Below are positions 1 to 5,190 of a stretch of 6,736 nt of DNA, in pieces (within the stretch, counting starts at the first letter, position 1; the number at the start of each line of letters is the position of its first letter). Where the stretch lies: positions 1 to 6,736 of the forward strand of contig JBFHIZ010000060.1 of NCBI GenBank assembly GCA_041596215.1, given 5' to 3'. The DNA comes from JBFHIZ01 sp041596215. Lineage in GTDB: Bacteria; Bacillota; Clostridia; Lachnospirales; Lachnospiraceae. The notes beneath the pieces are model-generated. The model ran no database searches, was not told where the DNA came from, and saw only the letters and a program-made list of their open reading frames with translations. The translations under genes were made by a program, and so were the position numbers.

Positions 1-202
1 TTACGATACTGCAGTAGCGGAAGCCACATTTAAAATCATAAAAACAGAATTTGTAAAGAATCAAACATTTTCAAGCTTATATCATTTACAACTAGAATTA
101 GCTGATTATGTGAACTGGTTTAATAATCACAGAATTCATTCTTCACTAGAATATTTAACACCAGTGAGGTATCGAATAAATACCCTTAAAAAAGCTGTTT
201 AA
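1..202 (+). CDS. IS3-family transposase (OrfB), C-terminal fragment
   Basis: This is the last 66 codons of a DDE transposase of the IS3 family, cut by the left window edge; the frame begins at base 2 and stops at TAA 200-202. The visible part starts YDTAVAEATFKIIKTEF, which matches the end of the rve integrase core. The Glu in AVAEA (bases 20-22) sits where the third catalytic acid of the DDE triad lies in this family. It is followed by the usual YVNWFNNHRIHSSLEYLTPVRYR segment (Asn-His-Arg then a Pro near the end), typical of IS150/IS3-group OrfB tails. In the intact element OrfB is normally made as an OrfAB fusion by frameshifting and cuts and joins the element ends. Nothing in the visible part is broken, but intactness upstream cannot be judged. 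Family identity is firm; the subgroup is not. Confidence 0.9.
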   Translation, partial: YDTAVAEATFKIIKTEFVKNQTFSSLYHLQLELADYVNWFNNHRIHSSLEYLTPVRYRINTLKKAV

Positions 203-222
203 ATAAATGTTGACAATCCACA
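1..222 (+). mobile_element. Right end of an IS3-family insertion sequence (approximate)
   Basis: IS3 elements usually end within a few tens of bases after the orfB stop, with termini reading TG...CA. After the stop here comes TGTTGACAATCCACA (208-222), which offers CA ends at 219-220 or 221-222. The left end lies outside the window, so neither the inverted repeat nor the target duplication can be confirmed. The boundary is therefore a guess to within a few tens of bases. The TTGACA at 210-215 is a perfect outward-facing -35 hexamer, as found in the right ends of several IS3 members, but the matching position 17 bp downstream (ATTGAA) is a poor -10. Confidence 0.5.
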
Positions 223-249
223 AGGGAAAAAGATTGAATTTTCAACATT
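206..249. repeat. Imperfect inverted repeat next to the IS end
   Basis: AATGTTGACAATC (206-218) can pair with GATTG (232-236) plus TCAACATT (242-249), leaving a 5-base bulge (237-241) and a 13-base loop. It lies directly behind the transposase stop. It could be a terminator-like structure, part of the element terminus, or a chance feature of AT-rich DNA. Confidence 0.4.
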
Positions 250-339
250 CGGAATTATAAAAAAGATAATTGTGAAATATAATGTTTGTAAGTTGCCTGA
301 GTAAAATATAATTTAAAATTTTCAACAAAACTTGTCACA

Positions 340-380
340 AAAGCCGTAAGAACTTTTGTTTTAATGGTATTTACGGCTTT
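340..380. repeat. Perfect 10-bp hairpin in intergenic DNA
   Basis: AAAGCCGTAA (340-349) and TTACGGCTTT (371-380) are perfect inverted copies separated by 21 bases. The loop contains ACTTTTGTTTTA. The stem is stable for this AT-rich region and lies between the IS remnant and the regulator pseudogene. Read on the plus strand it ends in only TTT before CAAAAC, so it is a weak candidate for a rho-independent terminator. A short non-autonomous mobile repeat is also possible. Nothing else recognisable was seen between 250 and 420. Confidence 0.5.
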
Positions 381-430
381 CAAAACGGGTTTGCCTTTAG
401 TCATTAAATAAATTAAAATAATGTGAATTG

Positions 431-459
431 TATAATAAAATTATTTACATAAATGGAGG
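431..459 (+). promoter_or_regulatory. Possible -10 box and ribosome binding site of the decayed regulator gene
   Basis: A consensus TATAAT lies at 431-436 and a strong GGAGG at 455-459, five bases before the ATG at 465. No good -35 is seen 16 to 18 bp upstream (about 408-413 reads ATAAAT). The start signals have stayed intact although the gene behind them is broken. Confidence 0.4.
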
Positions 460-464
460 TAAAT

Positions 465-732
465 ATGCCAAAAGTATCAATATCAAAAGAAGAAAAATCA
501 AAAAGAGTTATCAGATCAATTATTGCTAAAAATATGGAATTATGTGCAATTGATTAAGAAATAAATTCTGTTAAATGCCAACATACCGAGAGAACTTTTC
601 ATAATAAGAAAAAAAGCCAGAGACATTTACATTGAAAGCACTTAGAAAATATGTGAAGTTTTACATATAAATGAACAAGAAAAAGCAATGATTTATGAGC
701 AAGAAAAGAAATGCAATTTGAAATATGATTAG
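465..732 (+). pseudogene. Decayed small phage/ICE-type helix-turn-helix regulator
   Basis: The gene begins well: GGAGG, then ATG, then MPKVSISKEEKSKRVIRSII. It meets TAA at 555-557 after 30 codons. Reading on through frame changes recovers a coherent protein. TERTFHNKKK (585-614) is followed by KPETFTLKALRK after a lost A near 609-616. KICEVLHINEQEKAMIYEQEKK follows a second lost A near 645-650, and the frame ends at TAG 730-732. The rebuilt product of about 88 residues resembles the small Cro/XRE-like DNA-binding proteins common in Firmicute prophages and conjugative elements: an N-terminal SISKEE block, a middle 'ERTFHNKKKKPETFT' recognition-helix-like part, and a C-terminal 'L..IC..L.I...EK' helix. 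A compensated shift near 573-588 is also possible. With at least one stop and two frameshifts, both shifts in A-runs, it is almost surely non-functional. The family assignment is from memory of similar sequences and is moderate. Confidence 0.75.
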
Positions 733-958
733 TAAAGATATTGCCACTCATTTGCCACCATCTCAGAGACATTGTACAAGTTTTTAAAGGAAATGATCAA
801 ATAATTTTTATTAAAATCATTGAATTTATTAAGGTTATATGGTCGTAGGAACAGGTGAAAGTATTGATTTCTTTTTGTTCTATAAACGATCCATATGGAA
901 ATTAATGATAAGATGTCCACGAAACACCCTGTAAAGCCCTGATAATGGGCATTGAATA
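733..958. other. AT-rich non-coding stretch inside the presumed element end
   Basis: No convincing gene is seen here. The only long open frame runs on the minus strand, has no ribosome binding site, and reads straight into the tRNA remnant, so it is taken as chance. Two direct copies of TTGCCAC (741-747 and 752-758) and a GCCC/GGGC hairpin (936-939 and 947-950) are visible. Short direct repeats near an element end can be arm-type integrase sites, but nothing here proves that. Confidence 0.35.
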
Positions 959-1005
959 CTTGATTTTTAATCAAGTTGTCCGGGGTTCGAATCCCCGATG
1001 TCTCA
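959..1005 (+). pseudogene. 3' half of a tRNA-Lys(UUU) gene: probable integration (att) scar
   Basis: The 3' half of a tRNA is perfect. The anticodon arm is CTTGA (959-963), loop TTTTTAA (964-970, anticodon TTT at 966-968) and TCAAG (971-975). A five-base variable region follows (976-980). The T arm is CGGGG, TTCGAAT and CCCCG (981-997). The 3' acceptor strand is ATGTCTC plus discriminator A (998-1005), with no encoded CCA. The matching 5' part, which should start with GAGACAT and a D arm with AGCTCAGTTGG-like sequence at about 933-958, is absent. A GCCC/GGGC hairpin and unrelated DNA stand there instead. Elements that integrate into tRNA genes duplicate the 3' end of the gene, usually from the anticodon arm onward. 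This remnant therefore marks the far end of an element lying to the left, whose other end should carry the whole tRNA-Lys gene. Confidence 0.8.
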
Positions 1006-1014
1006 TTTGGAAAT

Positions 1015-1042
1015 AAGTTCAGTCGAAAGACTGGCTTTTTTT
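1015..1042 (+). terminator. Rho-independent terminator behind the tRNA remnant
   Basis: CAGTC (1020-1024), a GAAA tetraloop and GACTG (1029-1033) form a tight stem that can be extended by a T-G pair and AAG/CTT around a bulge. It is followed by seven T residues (1036-1042). It is placed as expected for the native terminator of the original tRNA transcript, which supports the right side being chromosomal. Confidence 0.8.
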
Positions 1043-1063
1043 ATTGAAAATAAATTTCAAGTG

Positions 1064-1092
1064 TAGTCATAAAAAAACAAATAGGATATACT
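1064..1092 (+). promoter_or_regulatory. Probable promoter of the threonine-aldolase-like/esterase operon
   Basis: TAGTCA (1064-1069, four of six matches to TTGACA), a 17-bp spacer and TATACT (1087-1092, five of six to TATAAT). Initiation would be near 1099, leaving a leader of about 43 bases before the ATG at 1142. No operator-like palindrome was noticed. Confidence 0.5.
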
Positions 1093-1141
1093 AGAGTAAA
1101 CTTAATTACTTAAATAAAATAATAAATGGAAAGGAAGTAGA

Positions 1142-2188
1142 ATGTATAATTTTAAAAATGATTATAATCAAGGGTGTCATGAAAATATACTGAAGCGATT
1201 ACAGATTGAAAATCAGACATCTTTTGATAGCTATGGCGAAGATAAAATTTCTAATATGGCAAAAGAAAAAATCAAAACAATATTAAAGAATGAAGAATGT
1301 GAACTACATTTTTTGAGTGGAGGTACACAAACAAATCTTGTTACAATATCTTCAGTATTAAAACCATATCAAGGGGTTATATCTGCAGTAACTGGACATA
1401 TATATGTACATGAAACAGGAGCGATTGAAGCAACAGGTCATCAGATTATTCCAGTGAAAACAAAGGATGGAAAAATCAAAGCGGAACAAGTTGAAGAAAT
1501 GATGATACAGCATAAAAATAATGAGAATTATGAACACTCTGTGCAACCAGGTTTAGTTTATATTTCAAATCCTACGGAAGTTGGTACAATATATAGAAAG
1601 GAAGAATTGGTAGCACTTAATCAAGTATGTAGCAAATATGATATCCCTTTATATATGGATGGTGCTAGACTATCTTCGGCGCTTACGGCAAAAGAGAATA
1701 ATGTAGAATTTCAGGATTTATGTAAGTTATGTGACCTTTTTTATATTGGTGGAACAAAATGTGGTGGGTTTTTAGGAGAGTGCCTTGTAATTGCAAACAA
1801 GAGCTATCAAAAAGATTTTCGCTATATGATGAAGCAAAGGGGAGCATTGCTTGCAAAAGGATTTTTACTTGGAATACAGTTTGATGAATTATTTACAAAT
1901 AACTTATATTTGCAATTAGGGCAATATGAAAATCATTTGGCAGATAGAATTAGTGAAAAATTAAATGGAAAAATCACATTTTATCAGAAGCAATATACCA
2001 ATCAAGTATTTTTAGTATTATCAAATCGAAAAATAAATGAACTTAATAAGAAATATAGTTTTACTATCTGGGATAAAATAGATGATAATTATACGGCAAT
2101 ACGAATTTGTGTTTCTTGGGGAATAGAAGCGTGTGTAGTTGAAGAATTAATTGAAGATATATTGAAATCAGAAGAGGAAGAATGCTAA
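1142..2188 (+). CDS. Threonine aldolase family PLP-dependent enzyme (beta-eliminating lyase fold)
   Basis: The 348-residue protein has the normal length and motif order of the low-specificity L-threonine aldolase family, which uses PLP to split L-threonine or L-allo-threonine into glycine and acetaldehyde in the cytosol. An early F-D-S-YGED block (residues 28-34) corresponds to the family's 'YG.D' segment. FLSGGTQTN (58-65) is the phosphate-binding loop. GHIYVHETGAIEATGH (85-100) holds the His (90) that stacks on the cofactor. YMDGARLSSA (171-180) holds the Asp173 that binds the pyridine nitrogen and Arg176. GGTKCGG (203-209) carries the Schiff-base Lys206. All key residues are present. The ATG at 1142 has AAGGAAG four bases upstream. 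Its 3' end overlaps the next gene, so the two are translated together. The true substrate in this subgroup is unproven; related sequences act on several beta-hydroxy amino acids. Confidence 0.88.
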   Translation: MYNFKNDYNQGCHENILKRLQIENQTSFDSYGEDKISNMAKEKIKTILKNEECELHFLSGGTQTNLVTISSVLKPYQGVISAVTGHIYVHETGAIEATGHQIIPVKTKDGKIKAEQVEEMMIQHKNNENYEHSVQPGLVYISNPTEVGTIYRKEELVALNQVCSKYDIPLYMDGARLSSALTAKENNVEFQDLCKLCDLFYIGGTKCGGFLGECLVIANKSYQKDFRYMMKQRGALLAKGFLLGIQFDELFTNNLYLQLGQYENHLADRISEKLNGKITFYQKQYTNQVFLVLSNRKINELNKKYSFTIWDKIDDNYTAIRICVSWGIEACVVEELIEDILKSEEEEC

Positions 2189-3240
2189 TGTTTTTGTCGT
2201 TAGATGATCAAAAAATTAAATATACTGGTAGAATTGATTTTGCGGACCCGAAAAAACCTACATTTATCTTTCCGTCATCTTCACTTGCCTTTCGTTTTTA
2301 TGGAAAAGGTTTGAAAATTTGTATTAGAAATCATTGCGATTATTATCGAAGTTTTATTGGTGTAATAATTGACGGAGATGTTAACAAATATGAAGTAAAT
2401 AAAGAGGGAATAACAACAATTACGATTTTACAGGAAGAAAAAGAAGCAGAGCATGATGTGATAATATATAAAGTATTGGATGGTTGTCATATTTTTATGT
2501 TAGAAGAAGTAGAATTGCTCGGAAAAGCAAAGGTATTATTAGTAAAACAAAAAGAAACGCGAAGAATAGAATTTTATGGCGATTCTATTAGTGCGGGGGA
2601 AATTACGGAAGCTATAGAATATAAAGGAAAAGAAGACCCGGAACATGACGGACAGTATTCAAATAGTTGGTATTCTTATGCATGGGTATGTGCAAGAAAA
2701 TTAAAGGCAGAGATTCATAATATTTCACAAGGGGGAATTGCACTTTTAAATAATACTGGATGGTATCAAGAACCAAATGCAATTGGAATGGAAGAAATGT
2801 GGAATTCACTATATTACTCGCCAAAATTTGGAAAACGAGTAAAATGGGATTTTTCAAAATTCATACCGGATGTTGTTGTCATTGCAATTGGACAAAATGA
2901 TAGCCATCCAAAAGATTATATGACAGAAGATTACAATTCAGAAAAAGCAAAGTATTGGCGTAAATGTTATAAAGAGTTTGTCTTAAACATAAAAGAAAAG
3001 TATCCGAAAACATTTATTGTCTTAACAACCACACCAATGATACATAGTAAAAAATGGGATCAAGCAATAGAAGAAATTTGTTTCCAAATAAATGATGATG
3101 CCATTCGACAATTCTTATATCACAACAATGGAGTAGGTACTCCAGGGCATTTGAGAATTTCAGAGTCTGAAGAAATGGCAAATGAGTTAGCAACATATAT
3201 TGAAAGTACCTGTTTTAATAAAAAAAGTCTCCCTAATTAG
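2182..3240 (+). CDS. CE2-like SGNH/GDSL esterase
   Basis: A two-domain protein of 352 residues. An N-terminal beta-rich part (about 10-120, with YTGRIDF and SLAFRFYGKGL) resembles the jelly-roll domain of carbohydrate esterase family 2. A C-terminal SGNH hydrolase domain follows: block I FYGDSISAGE with nucleophile Ser135, a block II glycine in SQGG (182-185), block III GQND with Asn239, and a late GTPGHLRISESEEMA with the likely catalytic His323. CE2 enzymes remove acetyl groups from xylan or other glycans. No signal peptide is seen, so this one probably acts in the cytosol, for instance on imported acetylated oligosaccharides; that is inference. Two starts compete: ATG 2182 overlaps the previous gene by seven bases, and ATG 2188 shares the A of its TAA stop. 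The GAGGAAG at 2174-2180 is better spaced for 2188. Termination is in the hairpin at 3225-3248, which covers the final codons. Confidence 0.82.
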   Translation: MLMFLSLDDQKIKYTGRIDFADPKKPTFIFPSSSLAFRFYGKGLKICIRNHCDYYRSFIGVIIDGDVNKYEVNKEGITTITILQEEKEAEHDVIIYKVLDGCHIFMLEEVELLGKAKVLLVKQKETRRIEFYGDSISAGEITEAIEYKGKEDPEHDGQYSNSWYSYAWVCARKLKAEIHNISQGGIALLNNTGWYQEPNAIGMEEMWNSLYYSPKFGKRVKWDFSKFIPDVVVIAIGQNDSHPKDYMTEDYNSEKAKYWRKCYKEFVLNIKEKYPKTFIVLTTTPMIHSKKWDQAIEEICFQINDDAIRQFLYHNNGVGTPGHLRISESEEMANELATYIESTCFNKKSLPN

Positions 3241-3248
3241 GGAGACTT
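3225..3248. terminator. Bidirectional terminator between convergent genes
   Basis: AAGTCTCCC (3225-3233), a TAATTA centre (3234-3239) and GGGAGACTT (3240-3248) form a perfect 24-base palindrome. On the minus strand the stem is followed by seven T residues (plus-strand A-run 3220-3226), so it is a strong terminator for the bL25 gene. On the plus strand it is followed by CTATTTGTTTATTC, a weaker T-rich tail. It encodes the last residues of the esterase, whose TAG stop (3238-3240) straddles the loop and stem. Confidence 0.85.
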
Positions 3249-3256
3249 CTATTTGT

Positions 3257-3871
3257 TTATTCTTTTTCTTTATCACCAATAACAATTGGTTGTGAAGCTT
3301 CTTCTGCTTCTTCTTCTGAAGTTTCATCTGTAATGAATATTTCTTTTACTTCGGCAACTAAACTATCTAATGGAGAGAGTAATTCAATATGTTCATTATT
3401 TAATTCAGGTATATCAGCAAGAGTAATTTGATCGCCTACTTTCATACCATCCATATCAAGAAGTATTTCTTCAAGCAAATATTCGGAAGTGGCTTTATAT
3501 TGCACGTCATAAAGCAAATGTTTTGTTGCTCCTTCGACATGTTCTTTGTTCAATAAAGTGAGTTTGACCGTTCCAATAACTTTTTCACCTTTAATTAATT
3601 CTTGGAATGTTAAATGTTCAATTTTAGGTGATAATGGAACCATGGACACTTCTTTTAAAATTGTGTGAATTTTTTGTTTTTCATAGCTGAGAGTTACAAC
3701 AGATCCAGCAGAACTTGTTTTTAAAAAGGAATGAACATCTTTTTCAGAAACTTGGATTAGTAAGGATGGGTTAAAGTTCTTCCCATAAACACATCCAGGG
3801 ATGAATCCTTCTCTACGAAGTCTTTTTGCTTTGATTTCCGGGTTACGTTTTAATACTGTTAATTTTGACAT
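3257..3871 (-). CDS. rplY: Ribosomal protein bL25, long Ctc (general stress) type
   Basis: The 204-residue protein is bL25 of the two-domain Ctc/TL5 kind, which binds 5S rRNA in the large ribosomal subunit. The N-terminal L25 domain (about 3-89) has the hallmark RREGFIPGCVYGK (19-31), close to the usual 'LR..G.IPGVVYG', and ends in KIEHLTFQEL. The C-terminal beta domain (about 95-178) carries MKVGDQITLADI (143-154), the family's 'VGD.I...D' motif. An acidic tail rich in Glu follows (182-204), common in this group. The length fits long-form bL25 (about 185-220). The start is supported by AGGAGG (3879-3884, read on the minus strand) seven bases before the ATG. It is transcribed alone, convergent to the esterase gene. 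In Bacillus the homologue ctc is a sigma-B stress gene; no such promoter is evident here. Cys27 replaces the usual Val in PGVVYG, a mild variation. Confidence 0.95.
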   Translation of the reverse strand: MSKLTVLKRNPEIKAKRLRREGFIPGCVYGKNFNPSLLIQVSEKDVHSFLKTSSAGSVVTLSYEKQKIHTILKEVSMVPLSPKIEHLTFQELIKGEKVIGTVKLTLLNKEHVEGATKHLLYDVQYKATSEYLLEEILLDMDGMKVGDQITLADIPELNNEHIELLSPLDSLVAEVKEIFITDETSEEEAEEASQPIVIGDKEKE

Positions 3872-3884
3872 GTGATTTCCTCCT

Positions 3885-4160
3885 GTTTATCTAGCGAATG
3901 AATCGCCCTTTTTGACATGGAGAGTTATTTTTTGTTTGTAAAAAACAACAGACCGTTACATGTTTCTAAAAGAATGAAAACGCAAACAACTAGTAATTTC
4001 TTTTATATAGTAAGAGTACCACTTTAATAGGAACAAAGCAAATATGATTAAATCCCAAAATCAAACATATATTAAAATAATATATTTGTATAAATATAAA
4101 CAGAATATTATAAGAAAAAGAAATAAAAAAACAATAATTATATAGAAGAAATAAAAAAGG
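3885..4160. other. AT-rich divergent intergenic region
   Basis: This lies between the divergent bL25 and ABC-importer genes. No gene is supported. It holds a short hairpin in the bL25 leader (GCGA 3894-3897 with TCGC 3903-3906), an A/T hairpin (3924-3949, GTTATTTTTT with AAAAAACAAC) and an AT inverted repeat (ATATATTA 4067-4074 with TAATATAT 4078-4085). No minus-strand promoter close to consensus could be picked out for bL25. Confidence 0.4.
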
Positions 4161-4162
4161 GA

Positions 4163-4191
4163 TTGACAGATGCAATGATGAATGATAGAAT
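4163..4191 (+). promoter_or_regulatory. Near-consensus promoter of the amino-acid ABC importer
   Basis: TTGACA (4163-4168, perfect), a 17-bp spacer and TAGAAT (4186-4191, five of six). Initiation is expected at about 4197-4199, giving a leader of nearly 70 bases before the ATG at 4266. It is the strongest promoter in the window. Confidence 0.82.
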
Positions 4192-4196
4192 CTGTT

Positions 4197-4210
4197 TGTA
4201 TAAATATTCA
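4197..4210 (+). promoter_or_regulatory. ArgR operator (ARG box)-like palindrome at the start site
   Basis: TGTATAAATATTCA matches the ArgR/AhrC half-palindrome consensus TGAAT, four A/T, ATTCA at every defined position but one (T for A at 4199). It covers the predicted transcription start, where a bound repressor would block initiation. A second, weak box-like sequence (TGCATATAAACACA, 4216-4229) follows, but its 19-bp spacing is a little shorter than the usual tandem spacing. In AT-rich DNA a chance match is possible; the position right at the promoter of an amino-acid importer raises its weight. Confidence 0.5.
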
Positions 4211-4214
4211 ATAA

Positions 4215-4240
4215 ATGCATATAAACACATATATATGCAT
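4215..4240. repeat. Inverted repeat in the importer mRNA leader
   Basis: ATGCATATA (4215-4223) and TATATGCAT (4232-4240) are perfect inverted copies with an eight-base gap. As RNA it would form a weak stem upstream of the ribosome binding site; as DNA it could be a protein-binding site. No T-run follows, so it is not a terminator. Confidence 0.45.
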
Positions 4241-4265
4241 ACATAAGAAAGAAGGAAAGAAGAAA

Positions 4266-5063
4266 ATGAAAAAAATGATTAAAAAATCAGTAATTGTATT
4301 ATGTTTAACAATAGCTGCAACATTTATTTTAACTGGATGTGGAGAAAAGGACGCAAATACATTAACGGTTGCTACAAATGCAGAATTTGAGCCATATGAA
4401 TTTATGGAAAATGGAGAGTATGTAGGATTCGATATTGAATTATTAGAAATGATTGCAGATAAATTGGGAAAAGAAGTAGTTTATCAAAACATGGATTTTG
4501 ATGGAGTAATAGGTGCTGTACAATCTGGAACCTGTGATATTGCAATTTCGGGATTAACAATTACACCAAGTAGAGCAAAGTCAGTTGATTTTTCTACACC
4601 ATATATTAATGCTGCACAATATTTAATTGTAAATAGCAATGACGAAGTATTTACAGGCGAAACGAAAGAAGAGTTAGATGCACAACTCGTTGGAAAGAAA
4701 ATAGGTGTTTGCGCAGGATTTACTGGTGAAAAATATGTGCTAGGTGATGAAAGTTTGGGATACGAAGCAATTGTTGATGCAGAAGCAATTGTGTTTGATA
4801 ATATAAGCCTTGCTGTTACGGCACTTAAAAATGGAAGTATTGATGCTATTGTAATGGATGATATTCCATCTATAAAAGTAGCAGAATCTGATGAAAATAA
4901 AAACGACATTAAAACAATAGAAATTGCTTTAACCATTGAAGAGTATGCAATAGCCCTACAAAAAGACAATGTGGAGTTAAAAACTAAAATTGATACGGCG
5001 ATGCAAGAATTAATTGATGATGGCTCGGTTGAAGCATTACTAAAAAAATGGGAAATTCGTTAA
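4266..5063 (+). CDS. Amino-acid ABC importer, lipoprotein substrate-binding protein
   Basis: A 265-residue extracytoplasmic binding protein of family 3 (HisJ/GlnH/ArtJ kind) that captures a polar amino acid and hands it to the permease. The N-terminus has Lys-rich MKKMIKK, a hydrophobic core and a lipobox LTGC with lipidated Cys25. The mature domain has VATNAEFEPYEF, VGFDIEL (53-59), ISGLTITPSRAKSVDFSTPY with Arg103 (which in the family grips the substrate carboxylate), GVCAGFTGE (147-155) and DAIVMDD (193-199). The length is typical. An in-frame ATG lies at 4215, but the start at 4266 gives a proper signal peptide and has AAGG (4252-4255) upstream. Motifs do not settle specificity; the ArgR-like operator hints at arginine or another basic amino acid. 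It is followed by an attenuating hairpin before the permease gene. Confidence 0.93.
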   Translation: MKKMIKKSVIVLCLTIAATFILTGCGEKDANTLTVATNAEFEPYEFMENGEYVGFDIELLEMIADKLGKEVVYQNMDFDGVIGAVQSGTCDIAISGLTITPSRAKSVDFSTPYINAAQYLIVNSNDEVFTGETKEELDAQLVGKKIGVCAGFTGEKYVLGDESLGYEAIVDAEAIVFDNISLAVTALKNGSIDAIVMDDIPSIKVAESDENKNDIKTIEIALTIEEYAIALQKDNVELKTKIDTAMQELIDDGSVEALLKKWEIR

Positions 5064-5090
5064 AATTCTTTTTTTAAAAATGAAAAGATC

Positions 5091-5131
5091 AGGGGGGTAT
5101 TCTTATGGAATAGTCCCTTCTTTTTGTTTTT
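5091..5131 (+). terminator. Partial terminator inside the importer operon
   Basis: TATTC (5098-5102), loop TTATG and GAATA (5108-5112) pair. After one G-G mismatch, the A and G run at 5091-5096 continues against TCCCTT (5114-5119) with some G-U pairs. A T-rich tail follows (5118-5131, broken by one C and one G). The stem is imperfect, so leakage is likely. A leaky stop behind a binding-protein gene is a common way to make more binding protein than permease. Confidence 0.6.
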
Positions 5132-5149
5132 AAATAGAGAGAGATAGTG

Positions 5150-5155
5150 TATAAT
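5150..5155 (+). promoter_or_regulatory. Possible secondary promoter (-10 box) before the permease gene
   Basis: A perfect TATAAT lies 35 bases before the GTG start, but there is no good -35 at the right distance (TTTTTA at 5127-5132). The same twelve bases TGTATAATAAAA recur at 429-440. It may be a weak internal promoter restoring expression after the partial terminator, or a chance match. Confidence 0.3.
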
Positions 5156-5190
5156 AAAAGAAAAATTATTTTAGAATAGGATGGTGTTAC

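Noticed and set aside
729..974. 81-residue open frame on the minus strand
   Set aside because: It runs through the tRNA anticodon arm, has no ribosome binding site and resembles no family I know; most likely chance.
766..1005. A tRNA with a long intron, using GAGACAT at 766-772 as its 5' end
   Set aside because: The bases after GAGACAT lack a D arm and any tRNA 5'-half character. A seven-base match in AT-rich DNA is weak, and an integration scar explains the 3' half better.
927..1005. A complete but odd tRNA using the GCCC/GGGC hairpin as its D arm
   Set aside because: Eight bases separate that hairpin from the anticodon arm instead of one, and the bases before it do not pair with the 3' acceptor strand.
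3990..4244. 84-residue open frame on the minus strand in the intergenic region
   Set aside because: It is rich in Tyr, Phe, Ile and Leu as expected from AT-rich DNA, has no ribosome binding site, and covers the importer promoter.
4215..4265. Upstream ATG start for the binding protein
   Set aside because: It would add 17 residues with basic and polar character ahead of a normal lipoprotein signal, would start inside the leader inverted repeat, and lacks a ribosome binding site.
3885..4265. Riboswitch or T-box leader before the importer
   Set aside because: The predicted leader is under 70 bases, AT-rich, and has no conserved T-box or lysine/glycine aptamer elements or leader terminator.
4484..4969. 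161-residue open frame on the minus strand inside the binding-protein gene
   Set aside because: It is an antisense shadow of a clearly conserved gene.
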